Source: Aliarcobacter butzleri (GTDB taxonomy: Bacteria; Campylobacterota; Campylobacteria; Campylobacterales; Arcobacteraceae). Taken from it: a stretch of 64,000 nucleotides of DNA. The stretch spans positions 1,116,001-1,180,000 of the forward strand of contig NZ_LT906455.1 in NCBI RefSeq assembly GCF_900187115.1, read 5' to 3'. Positions 53,165 through 60,358 of this stretch are shown here, piece by piece. Position numbers and translations under genes: made by a program. Each line of letters opens with the position of its first letter. Position 1 is the first letter of the stretch. The notes beneath the pieces were generated by a model. That model did no database searches, was not told the origin of the DNA, and saw only the letters and a program-made list of their open reading frames with translations.

Positions 53165-55012
53165 GTGATAGATTCAATTTATAAAGTAGCTCTTTTTATA
53201 ATTTTTTCATCAAATATATATGCAAATATTCTAAATATAGATGAGAATACAAAAAATATTAACTTGCTCCAATATAGCGAGATTTATATAGATAAAACTA
53301 GAAGTTTAACTATTGAAGATATTAAAAACCCAAATATCAAATTTGAAAAAAATGATAAAAATATTTTAGCTTATGGTTACTCTCCAGATTTAGATGTTTG
53401 GATAAAAATAACTATTAAAAACAATTCAAATAAACCAATTCTTAAAATTATTGAGTACAATAATCCTCTTACGACAAATATAGATTTTTTTGATTCAAAT
53501 AAAAATATTCATCTTAAAGATGGTTTTTTAATCGATAATTTAGACAAATCTACAATAAATCCAATTTTTAAAATAGAACTAAATCCAAATGAAGAGAATA
53601 TATATTTTATAAAAGCAACTTCGAATATAACAACTTTAATAGTTGATTTGAAACTTTGGGATGAAAATGTTTTTTATAAAAAAGAGATAAAACATCAACT
53701 AATATTATCACTTTTTTTTGGAGCAATGTTTATTTTAGGAATTTATAACCTTTTTATATATGTATTTACAAAAGATAAAAGTTATTTATATTATGTTTTA
53801 TATATTTTTGGATTAATCCTTCATCATTTACTATATATAGGTTTTGCAAAGCTTTATATTTTCAATTTAGATACTCTCAAAATTATAATAAAATTAGCAG
53901 CACTTTTAGTTGCTCTTCCAGTTTATTTCCTAGGGCTTTTTACAAAAAGTTTTTTACAAACTATTCAATATACAAAATTAAATAAAGTTTTAAATGTATT
54001 TTTGATAATTATTCCTTTAACAGTCATATTTTTTCTTTTAACAGAGGAGTATGACAAACATAGAAATAGCTTAACAATGCTATTCTTAATATTTTTACTA
54101 GTACTTACAATCTATGCTTCATTAAAGAAAAATAAACAAGCATATTTTATACTTTTTGGATGGGTTATTTTTTTATCATCTGGTTTATTGATGTATTTAT
54201 CAAGTGCTGGAATATTGAATATTACATCTTATTTTCCATATTTAATAGAAGTTTCATTTGTATTAGAAGTTGTAATATTTTCTATCGCTTTAGCAAATAG
54301 AATCACAAATTTACAAAAAGAAAAAAATGAAGCAAATCAAAAATTGATAGTTCAACAAGAAAATGAAACAAAGAGATTATCAAAAGAAGTAGATTTAAGA
54401 ACAAAAGATTTAAAAGTTGCACTTGGAGAAAAAGAAGTTTTATTAAAAGAGTTAAATCATAGAGTTAAAAATAATATGCAAACGATTGTATCTTTGATTA
54501 GACTTCAAAGTGATGAAATTGAAGATGAAAAATTAAAAGATATTTTACTTACTACTCAAAATAGAATTGGTGCAATGGGACATCTTCATGAACTTTTATA
54601 TAATCAAGAAAATATAAATTTTATAAATGTTTATGAGTATTTTGAAACACTAGTTGATGAAGTAAAATCTAGTTATGATGAGTCAATAAATATTCATCTT
54701 GATATAAAAACAAAACTAAAAATGGAACAAGCAATATATTGTGGTTTGATGATAAATGAACTTATTACAAACTCTTTTAAATACGCTTTTTTAAATAAAA
54801 AAGGAAATATTTATATAACATTAGAAAAAAGTAATAATATCCTAAAATTAAGTGTAAAAGACGACGGAGTTGGGTTTGATAAAGATAATACAACTTTTTC
54901 TTTGGGTTTAACTTTAGTAAATACTTTAGCAATTAATCAACTAAAAGGAGAAATGGATATAGAATCAAAAAATGGTACATCAATAACTATTTCTTGGAAT
55001 GAAAATGAATAA
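53165..55012 (+). CDS. 7TM-sensor histidine kinase (7TMR-DISM, HisKA_2 type)
   Basis: Membrane kinase of 615 aa starting at GTG. A signal peptide (about 1-20) precedes a periplasmic 7TMR-DISMED2-type sensor domain (about 25-175), seven transmembrane helices (about 180-395), a short coiled coil, a HisKA_2/HWE-like dimerisation domain (LNHRVKNNMQTIVSLIRLQ with H432 as phospho-acceptor) and an ATPase domain (MINELITNSFKYAF, DDGVGFD, SLGLTLV). DISM sensor domains bind extracellular small molecules, so it could sense a diffusible ligand. It overlaps the next gene, an OmpR-type regulator, and heads the island of tandem-GTGAC promoters. Confidence 0.9.
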   Translation: MIDSIYKVALFIIFSSNIYANILNIDENTKNINLLQYSEIYIDKTRSLTIEDIKNPNIKFEKNDKNILAYGYSPDLDVWIKITIKNNSNKPILKIIEYNNPLTTNIDFFDSNKNIHLKDGFLIDNLDKSTINPIFKIELNPNEENIYFIKATSNITTLIVDLKLWDENVFYKKEIKHQLILSLFFGAMFILGIYNLFIYVFTKDKSYLYYVLYIFGLILHHLLYIGFAKLYIFNLDTLKIIIKLAALLVALPVYFLGLFTKSFLQTIQYTKLNKVLNVFLIIIPLTVIFFLLTEEYDKHRNSLTMLFLIFLLVLTIYASLKKNKQAYFILFGWVIFLSSGLLMYLSSAGILNITSYFPYLIEVSFVLEVVIFSIALANRITNLQKEKNEANQKLIVQQENETKRLSKEVDLRTKDLKVALGEKEVLLKELNHRVKNNMQTIVSLIRLQSDEIEDEKLKDILLTTQNRIGAMGHLHELLYNQENINFINVYEYFETLVDEVKSSYDESINIHLDIKTKLKMEQAIYCGLMINELITNSFKYAFLNKKGNIYITLEKSNNILKLSVKDDGVGFDKDNTTFSLGLTLVNTLAINQLKGEMDIESKNGTSITISWNENE

Positions 55013-55694
55013 AGAAAAGATATTGATAATAGAAGATGATTCTATTGTTGCACTTGATATAAAAAGAATTCTAAATAATTTAGAATACAAAGTTACAAAT
55101 ATAGTTTCAAATTATGAAGATGCAATATCAAGTATAAAATATGAAAAACCAACTCTTGTTTTTTCTGATATAAACTTAGGAAAAGATAAAAAAGATGGTA
55201 TAGATATAATAAATGAAATACAAAAAAATAGTTATATTTCAGTCATTTATCTTACAGCTTATAGTGACGAAGATACTATACAAAGAGCTATCAAAACAAA
55301 TCCTTTAGGCTATATATTAAAACCTTTTAAAAAAGAGGATATAAAATCAACTTTACTATTAGCTTTGTATAAGATGAAAGATGAAAAGTTTGAAAAAAAT
55401 ATTTCAGATATAAAACTTGATGAAGATTACTTTTATGATTTAAAAAATGAGATACTTTTTTATAAATCAAAACCAATAAAATTGAGTCAAAAAGAGAATC
55501 AATTACTTAAAATTTTAGTTGAAGCTAAAGGACGACTAGTGTCTTTTAGAGAAATAGAATATTTACTTTGGCAAGATTTCCCTGTTTGTGATAGTACGCT
55601 TAGAACCTTAATTTATCGTTTAAGAACAAAGTTAAATTATAAAATAATAAAAACTATTCCAAGTATTGGGTGTAAAATTCTAAATTCAACATAA
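54999..55694 (+). CDS. response regulator, paralogue A
   Basis: OmpR-type regulator (231 aa; a second ATG at 55005 may be the true start). The receiver has IIEDDSIVALDIKR, phospho-acceptor D57 in VFSDINLGK and K in LKPFKKED. The C-terminal winged helix has the recognition segment STLRTLIYRLRTK and IPSIGCKI. It overlaps the kinase gene by 14 bp. A second regulator at 56593 is its paralogue with an almost identical recognition segment, so the two probably bind the same sites; tandem GTGAC boxes occur at four promoters around them. Confidence 0.9.
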   Translation: MKMNKEKILIIEDDSIVALDIKRILNNLEYKVTNIVSNYEDAISSIKYEKPTLVFSDINLGKDKKDGIDIINEIQKNSYISVIYLTAYSDEDTIQRAIKTNPLGYILKPFKKEDIKSTLLLALYKMKDEKFEKNISDIKLDEDYFYDLKNEILFYKSKPIKLSQKENQLLKILVEAKGRLVSFREIEYLLWQDFPVCDSTLRTLIYRLRTKLNYKIIKTIPSIGCKILNST

Positions 55695-55706
55695 ATTTAA
55701 TAAATT

Positions 55707-55727
55707 TTGTGACGCAAATTGTGACGC
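55707..55727 (+). promoter_or_regulatory. tandem GTGAC boxes, site 1 (synthase promoter)
   Basis: TTGTGACGC at 55707 and again at 55719, 12 bp apart. A -10-like TAAAGT lies at 55736-55741, 16 bp after the start of the second TGTGAC, so the boxes cover the -35 region. Candidate binding site of the neighbouring response regulators. Confidence 0.7.
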
Positions 55728-55739
55728 TTCTCTATTAAA

Positions 55740-55763
55740 GTTTGTCCTAAAAAAAGGACAAAC
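55740..55763 (+). promoter_or_regulatory. hairpin over the ribosome site of the synthase gene
   Basis: Perfect 8-bp stem GTTTGTCC / GGACAAAC with an eight-base loop. The AAGGA ribosome site lies in the loop end and right arm. A transcript begun at the site 1 promoter (expected near 55748) would lack the left arm, while read-through RNA would contain the full hairpin. Confidence 0.6.
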
Positions 55764-55765
55764 AA

Positions 55766-56527
55766 ATGGCTTACATAAACAAAAATATCTCATTAAATAT
55801 ACTTCAAGAAATCATCAAGGTTAATATCTATCAAAGACAAAATTATCTTCCAAAGTCTTTTTTATCTTTAGAGAAACAAGCTTTAGAAATTTTTCAAAAA
55901 AGAGTCTTTTTAGAGAGTATTTTAGAAGATACCATCTCTTTTAATAAAAAATTATCTTGGGAAGATAAATATAAAAATTTATCATTAGTTAAAAATGCAG
56001 AAGAGCTAATAGAAGTATTTAAACTAAGAAGTCATGTATTTACACAAATTAATTATCAAAACGAATTTCCAGATATAATAGAAGGATTGAATTTTGATAT
56101 TTATGATAAAAATTCTGCTGTAATTTTTTATAAAAATAATAAAGAAGTAACAGCAACTATAAGACTGATTTTTGATTCAGAAAATAAACTTCCTTCTGAA
56201 AATAAATGTTCTTTTGATGATATGAGGGAAAAATATAATTGCATAGGTGAAATTTCTAGAAATATTGTAAAAAATAGAGGACAGGGATTGAACTTAGAGT
56301 TTAAGTATCTTATGTGTGGAATTTATAATGTTTTTATAAATAATAATATAGATATAGCACTCTCTGGAATAAAACAAGAACATCTAAAATTATTTAAGAA
56401 ATTAGGGGGAGTTGATATTTATAAAGAAATGCCTTCTTATGGTAGCTTAGAAGTACCGTGTTTAATTATATCTTACAATCCTAAATATGCTTCAAATTTT
56501 TTCAAAAAAGTTTTTTTAGAAGAATAG
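55766..56527 (+). CDS. LuxI/FeeM-like N-acyl synthase candidate
   Basis: 253-residue GNAT-fold protein. After an N-terminal extension of about 75 residues, it shows the key residues of LuxI-type synthases at matching spacing: R88 and F92 (LRSHVF), D111 and D114 (FDIYD), R133 (ATIRLI), F150, and E162-x2-R165 (GEISR). The aromatic residue expected after the first motif may be Y97. FeeM-type N-acyl amino acid synthases share this fold, so the product could be an acyl-homoserine lactone, an acyl amino acid, or something else. It sits between two paralogous response regulators and has a tandem GTGAC promoter and a hairpin at its ribosome site. Catalysis is inferred; motif spacing is seen. Confidence 0.72.
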   Translation: MAYINKNISLNILQEIIKVNIYQRQNYLPKSFLSLEKQALEIFQKRVFLESILEDTISFNKKLSWEDKYKNLSLVKNAEELIEVFKLRSHVFTQINYQNEFPDIIEGLNFDIYDKNSAVIFYKNNKEVTATIRLIFDSENKLPSENKCSFDDMREKYNCIGEISRNIVKNRGQGLNLEFKYLMCGIYNVFINNNIDIALSGIKQEHLKLFKKLGGVDIYKEMPSYGSLEVPCLIISYNPKYASNFFKKVFLEE

Positions 56528-56531
56528 TTTT

Positions 56532-56552
56532 TTGTGACACTAGATGTGACAC
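56532..56552 (+). promoter_or_regulatory. tandem GTGAC boxes, site 2 (second regulator promoter)
   Basis: TGTGACAC at 56533 and 56545, 12 bp apart; TAAAAT -10-like box at 56561-56566, 16 bp after the second TGTGAC start. Suggests autoregulation of the second regulator. Confidence 0.7.
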
Positions 56553-56592
56553 AAAAATGTTAAAATTTTTGAAAAAGAAAAAGAATTGAATT

Positions 56593-57258
56593 ATGCAAAA
56601 AGAAAAAATACTCATAGTTGAAAATGAAAGTATCGTAGCTCTTGAAATTAAAAGAACACTTGAACATTTTAATTTTGAAGTAACAGATATTGCTTTTGAT
56701 TATAAAAGCGCTATAAGTAGCGCACTATCAAATAAACCTGATTTAATTTTAGTAGATATAAATTTAGGTAAAGGAAAAGATGGAATTGAAGTAGTAAAAA
56801 AGATTCAAACTTTTTATGATGTACCAATTATTTATTTAACTGCATTTTGTGAAGATAAAATCATAAATAAGGCAATAAAAACAAAACCAGTTAGTTATCT
56901 AATAAAACCTTTTAAAAGAGAAGAATTAAAATCAAACATAATAATTGCACTAAATAAAACTTCTCAAGAAAATAATATTATTAAAATAGGAGATGAATAT
57001 CATTTTAGTACAAAAGAAGATAGGCTTTATTTTAAGGCTATCAATATAAATTTAGGTTTAAAAGAGAAATTACTACTTAAAAAACTTTTAGAGTTAAGAG
57101 GTCAAGTTGTGGAATTTAAAGAATTAGAAGAATTAATATGGGGAACTAATGATATTTCTAAAAGTACTTTACGAACACTTATATATAGACTTCGAGCAAA
57201 ATTTAATGGAAAGTTTATAGAAACAATTCCAAATATTGGATGTAAAATCGAAGTATGA
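56593..57258 (+). CDS. response regulator, paralogue B
   Basis: OmpR-type regulator (221 aa). Receiver with VENESIVALEIKR, phospho-acceptor D55 in ILVDINLGK and conserved K in LIKPFKRE. The winged helix ends in STLRTLIYRLRAK and IPNIGCKI, nearly identical to the regulator at 54999. No kinase is adjacent; the 7TM kinase upstream may serve both. It is preceded by its own tandem GTGAC promoter. A lipoprotein gene follows after 28 bp. Confidence 0.9.
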   Translation: MQKEKILIVENESIVALEIKRTLEHFNFEVTDIAFDYKSAISSALSNKPDLILVDINLGKGKDGIEVVKKIQTFYDVPIIYLTAFCEDKIINKAIKTKPVSYLIKPFKREELKSNIIIALNKTSQENNIIKIGDEYHFSTKEDRLYFKAININLGLKEKLLLKKLLELRGQVVEFKELEELIWGTNDISKSTLRTLIYRLRAKFNGKFIETIPNIGCKIEV

Positions 57259-57286
57259 TAGATAATAAATAAAAGGAAGTTCTATT

Positions 57287-57907
57287 ATGCAATACCAAAC
57301 TATACTAAAAGCACTAATTTTATTTAACTTATTAACTCTTTTTGTAGGGTGTTCTTATAAGATAGACAATACTTCAAAAAAAGAGAGTTATAAAACTTTA
57401 GAGAGTATATCTTCTTTAAATGTTGAAAAAAAAGATATAACTATAATAAATGGTGCAAATTATAGTGTTCACTATGTAAACTGGGGGAATGGGGTTGGTA
57501 TGTCACCAGTTTTCAACTTCAACCAACCTTTGATTTCAAATAAAAGTTGCAAAACAATAAGCCAAATAAACATAGATGAGATTACAAGTAACCTATCTGA
57601 ACTTACTCAATTATTTAAAAATAAAAATATAATAATAGAAAATAAAAGTAAAAAAACTCTACTTATAACTCCTGAAAAATATGACTGTGATAATGACTTC
57701 TTATACATAAAAGTTACTTTACTAGAAGAGAAAGAGTTGATATATCAAAATCTTTCTATTTTAGATAGATACTATAATACGGTTGTTTTTAGCTATTTTT
57801 TTACAAAATATAGTTTTAGTAAAGATTCAAAAAAAGATATAACTAAATTTTTTAAAGTATTAATCCAAGACTTAGAAAAAACTATAAATTTCTCTCCAAT
57901 AAAATAA
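57287..57907 (+). CDS. lipoprotein of unknown function
   Basis: 206-residue predicted lipoprotein: hydrophobic N-terminus with lipobox LFVGC, so lipid attachment at C22. The mature part is beta-rich and unrecognised. AAAAGGAAG is the ribosome site. It follows the second regulator closely and precedes another lipoprotein, pointing to an envelope role under the same control. A likeness to transport-associated lipoproteins is possible, but I cannot name a family. Confidence 0.68.
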   Translation: MQYQTILKALILFNLLTLFVGCSYKIDNTSKKESYKTLESISSLNVEKKDITIINGANYSVHYVNWGNGVGMSPVFNFNQPLISNKSCKTISQINIDEITSNLSELTQLFKNKNIIIENKSKKTLLITPEKYDCDNDFLYIKVTLLEEKELIYQNLSILDRYYNTVVFSYFFTKYSFSKDSKKDITKFFKVLIQDLEKTINFSPIK

Positions 57908-57937
57908 ATTTTAAATAATTTTAAAAAAAAGTAGAAA

Positions 57938-57957
57938 TTGTGACGAGGATGTGACGC
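57938..57957 (+). promoter_or_regulatory. tandem GTGAC boxes, site 3 (lipoprotein promoter)
   Basis: TGTGACG at 57939 and 57950, 11 bp apart; consensus TATAAT at 57967-57972, 17 bp after the second TGTGAC start. Confidence 0.7.
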
Positions 57958-58004
57958 CTCTTTGGTTATAATTTAATAACTAATATCAAATAGGGGATAT
58001 AAAA

Positions 58005-58706
58005 ATGTCTAAATTGCTACAAATTGCTTTTATTACTACACTTGTAACTTTTATATTTAGTGGGTGTACAAATAAAATGCCACCAAAAAATTTCGCTTTA
58101 CATAATGATACAGTTCAAAATATTAAGAAGAAAGATATAAATATTGAAGTAAATAGTGTAAAAATATCGGGTGATGGTGCACCAAATAAATGGCAATATT
58201 TTTATATGGTTGAAGAAGAAGACATAAAAGCTTATCTAACAAATAATATAAACAAATTCTACAATAGAAATTCATTCAATATAGAGAATTATAAAGTAGA
58301 TGTAAATATGGACTTTACTCGTTCATTTGATAAAGGAATGGAAACAACAATAAATGCAACATATATTGTTTATGGTACAAATCAAATTATGCAACCTATA
58401 AATATAAAATCTAGTTATATAGCAGAAAATACTGTTACATTTGGAAAAATAATGGGAGCATCTATGATAAAACTTTTTACAGGAGTACATACTACAGGTG
58501 AAGAAACAAATGCTCATCTTAAGTATGATACTTTAGAAAAAACAGCTTATGCAGAAGATGACACAGTAGCTCTTACAGCTCTTGATGGTGGTATTAGATT
58601 AAAAACTTCATATACAGGTGCAATAAGACTAAATTTTGCTAAATTTTTACAAAAGTTCAATGAACTAGTAAATAGTCAAAATCAAACATTGGTATTAAAT
58701 AAATAA
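58005..58706 (+). CDS. lipoprotein of unknown function, second
   Basis: 233-residue predicted lipoprotein with lipobox IFSGC (C21 lipidated). The mature protein is beta-rich with a conserved-looking TLEKTAYAEDDTVALTALDGG segment. Ribosome site AGGGGA. It has its own tandem GTGAC promoter and is followed after 30 bp by a polytopic membrane protein, so the two may act together in the envelope. No family recognised. Confidence 0.7.
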   Translation: MSKLLQIAFITTLVTFIFSGCTNKMPPKNFALHNDTVQNIKKKDINIEVNSVKISGDGAPNKWQYFYMVEEEDIKAYLTNNINKFYNRNSFNIENYKVDVNMDFTRSFDKGMETTINATYIVYGTNQIMQPINIKSSYIAENTVTFGKIMGASMIKLFTGVHTTGEETNAHLKYDTLEKTAYAEDDTVALTALDGGIRLKTSYTGAIRLNFAKFLQKFNELVNSQNQTLVLNK

Positions 58707-58736
58707 AAAAATATGATTTAAAAATGAGGCAAACAG

Positions 58737-59348
58737 ATGAAATTTTTAAAAAATGAAGCAAAAGAATTATTGCTATTTTTAATATTTTTAGCTTTGCTTC
58801 TTATTTATAAGCATACTATTGGAAGTTTAATTTTGAGTTCTGAGAATTTATTCTTACAGTGGTTTTATGATATGGATGCCCAAGGCGTTCAAAATATGCT
58901 TAATTACGAAGCAAGGAATAAACCATCATATACCATGTTTATGACATTTAAAATAATAGATTGGAGTATTCTATCTCATATTCGTTGGCGTGGAATTCTT
59001 TCAGTTTATATTTATTATCGTATATGCACATATTTGTACTGCAAATACCAACAATGGCGTAATAAAAAAGAATCTTCAATTCTTGAAATACAAACTATAA
59101 GTAAAAAAGATAGATTAATATTTGAACTTAAAATAGTAATTGACTTTATACTTTGTTTTATAGTGTTTGATATTTTTTTTGTATTGATTATGAATTGGCT
59201 AACACCAACTCATGTGGATGAATCTGAAGCACTTCCTATGGCGATTTTTTTTATTTTATTTGTTATGCCCTTTGCTTTATATGCTTCATACCGTATCACT
59301 AAAATAATTAGAAATAAAACTTGGAGGAGGATTTTAAATCATGGCTGA
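58737..59348 (+). CDS. polytopic membrane protein of unknown function
   Basis: 203-residue protein with about four hydrophobic segments: near 10-30, a weaker one near 88-104, 130-152 and 167-187. A cytoplasmic or periplasmic loop of about 50 residues lies between the first two. No motif recognised. It probably continues the operon of the second lipoprotein and overlaps a 26-codon ORF by 8 bp. Confidence 0.6.
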   Translation: MKFLKNEAKELLLFLIFLALLLIYKHTIGSLILSSENLFLQWFYDMDAQGVQNMLNYEARNKPSYTMFMTFKIIDWSILSHIRWRGILSVYIYYRICTYLYCKYQQWRNKKESSILEIQTISKKDRLIFELKIVIDFILCFIVFDIFFVLIMNWLTPTHVDESEALPMAIFFILFVMPFALYASYRITKIIRNKTWRRILNHG

Positions 59349-59421
59349 TAAAAATTTTGGATTTCAAGGAAATATACCTCCTGGTATTTCTATAAAAGAT
59401 AACCAGCAAAAGAAGAAATGA
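59341..59421 (+). CDS. 26-residue small ORF at operon end
   Basis: Small ORF with a strong ribosome site (GGAGGAGG at 59323-59330), overlapping the membrane protein gene by 8 bp and ending at a perfect hairpin. The peptide is hydrophilic, starts MADKNFGFQGNIPPG and ends in KKK. It may be a real small protein or the start of a gene truncated by a past rearrangement. Confidence 0.45.
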   Translation: MADKNFGFQGNIPPGISIKDNQQKKK

Positions 59422-59450
59422 AAAATTATTCTAATTCAATAATTTTTCAT
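59418..59450. terminator. bidirectional terminator between the lipoprotein operon and the YchJ-like gene
   Basis: Perfect 13-bp stem (59418-59430 with 59438-59450), loop of 7, with A- and T-runs inside the arms. It overlaps the 3' end of the small ORF and of the convergent YchJ-like gene. Confidence 0.8.
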
Positions 59451-59868
59451 CTTTATCATAAAACTCTCCAGTTACATAAAGCCAAATATCATCAAGTTTT
59501 TTAAATTTACTTTTTTCTATAAAAGATATATCATTATTATTTTGAAATAGGGTTGCTTTAAATGTCACAAAAGCTTCAAATTCACTTTCTTCAAAGTTTA
59601 AAATCTCTAATTTCTCAAAATTTGTATTTTTAGAAAACATCTCTATTTCCTCTCTCCATACAGATATGTTCGTAGAAAAATCAGGATTGTCTTTATGAGT
59701 AGTTTTTATAATATATTCACTTTGTTCAAAAGCATAAGCACTAAATCTTGATTTCATAAGTTCTAAAGCATTTGATGGTTTTTTTATATTATCATGAAAA
59801 AGTTTGCAACATTTTTTGTATTTTTTTAAACTTCCACAGGGACAAAGAGAATTTACACTAATTTTCAA
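59431..59868 (-). CDS. YchJ-like SEC-C motif protein
   Basis: 145-residue protein of the YchJ (UPF0225) family. The N-terminus carries a SEC-C zinc motif CPCGSLKKYKKCC, followed by the YchJ core with RFSAYAFEQSEYIIKTTH. Usual role unknown; metal binding is expected. A start with AAAGGAAAAAATTG upstream is well placed. Confidence 0.85.
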   Translation of the reverse strand: MKISVNSLCPCGSLKKYKKCCKLFHDNIKKPSNALELMKSRFSAYAFEQSEYIIKTTHKDNPDFSTNISVWREEIEMFSKNTNFEKLEILNFEESEFEAFVTFKATLFQNNNDISFIEKSKFKKLDDIWLYVTGEFYDKDEKLLN

Positions 59869-60001
59869 TTTTTTCCTTTATATATACTTTGTAATTATCG
59901 GATTATAGCTATTTTAAGTTTATTGATATATGAATAATTTACAAAATTTATTGTGTATATTTAACCCCTTTATATGTAAATATAAATAAAAAATAATAAA
60001 A

Positions 60002-60018
60002 CGTGACGAAAATGTGAC
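60002..60018 (+). promoter_or_regulatory. tandem GTGAC boxes, site 4 (sbcD-remnant/helicase promoter)
   Basis: CGTGAC at 60002 and TGTGAC at 60013, 11 bp apart; TATAAT at 60029-60034, 16 bp after the second box start. The weakest of the four sites because the first box has C in place of T. Confidence 0.6.
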
Positions 60019-60067
60019 TAGATTTTTATATAATAATTAAATAATAAATTAATAAAGAATTTTAAAT

Positions 60068-60358
60068 ATGAAACTGTTGCATAAGTCTGATTGGCATCTT
60101 GGTCAAAATTTTATGGGGAGAAGTAGAGTTGATGAGCATGAAGCTTTTCTTTTTTCGCTTTTAGAAATTTTAAAAGAAAAACATGTTGAAGTTTTAAATG
60201 TTCATGTTATTACAACTGGTGATGGAGATGAAAATGTAATTATTCGTATAAATAAAAATGATGATTTAATATCTATTATTTGTGCTGTTCCATTTTTAAG
60301 AGATAGTGTTATTAGAGAACTTAAGAAAGATAAAGTAAAGTTATATGGATATAAATAA
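60068..60358 (+). pseudogene. sbcD: sbcD remnant, internally deleted and truncated
   Basis: The first 40 codons read as the N-terminus of exonuclease SbcD (LLHKSDWHLGQNFMG, with the first metal motif D-x-H intact), but the sequence then jumps to VITTGDGDENVII through ICAVPFLRDSVIRE, which normally lies much further on. The segment with the GD and GNHD metal motifs is missing and the frame ends after 96 codons, where the helicase gene begins (14-bp overlap). It cannot be an active nuclease. The junction looks like an in-frame deletion plus replacement of the rest of sbcD and of any sbcC. Confidence 0.7.
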
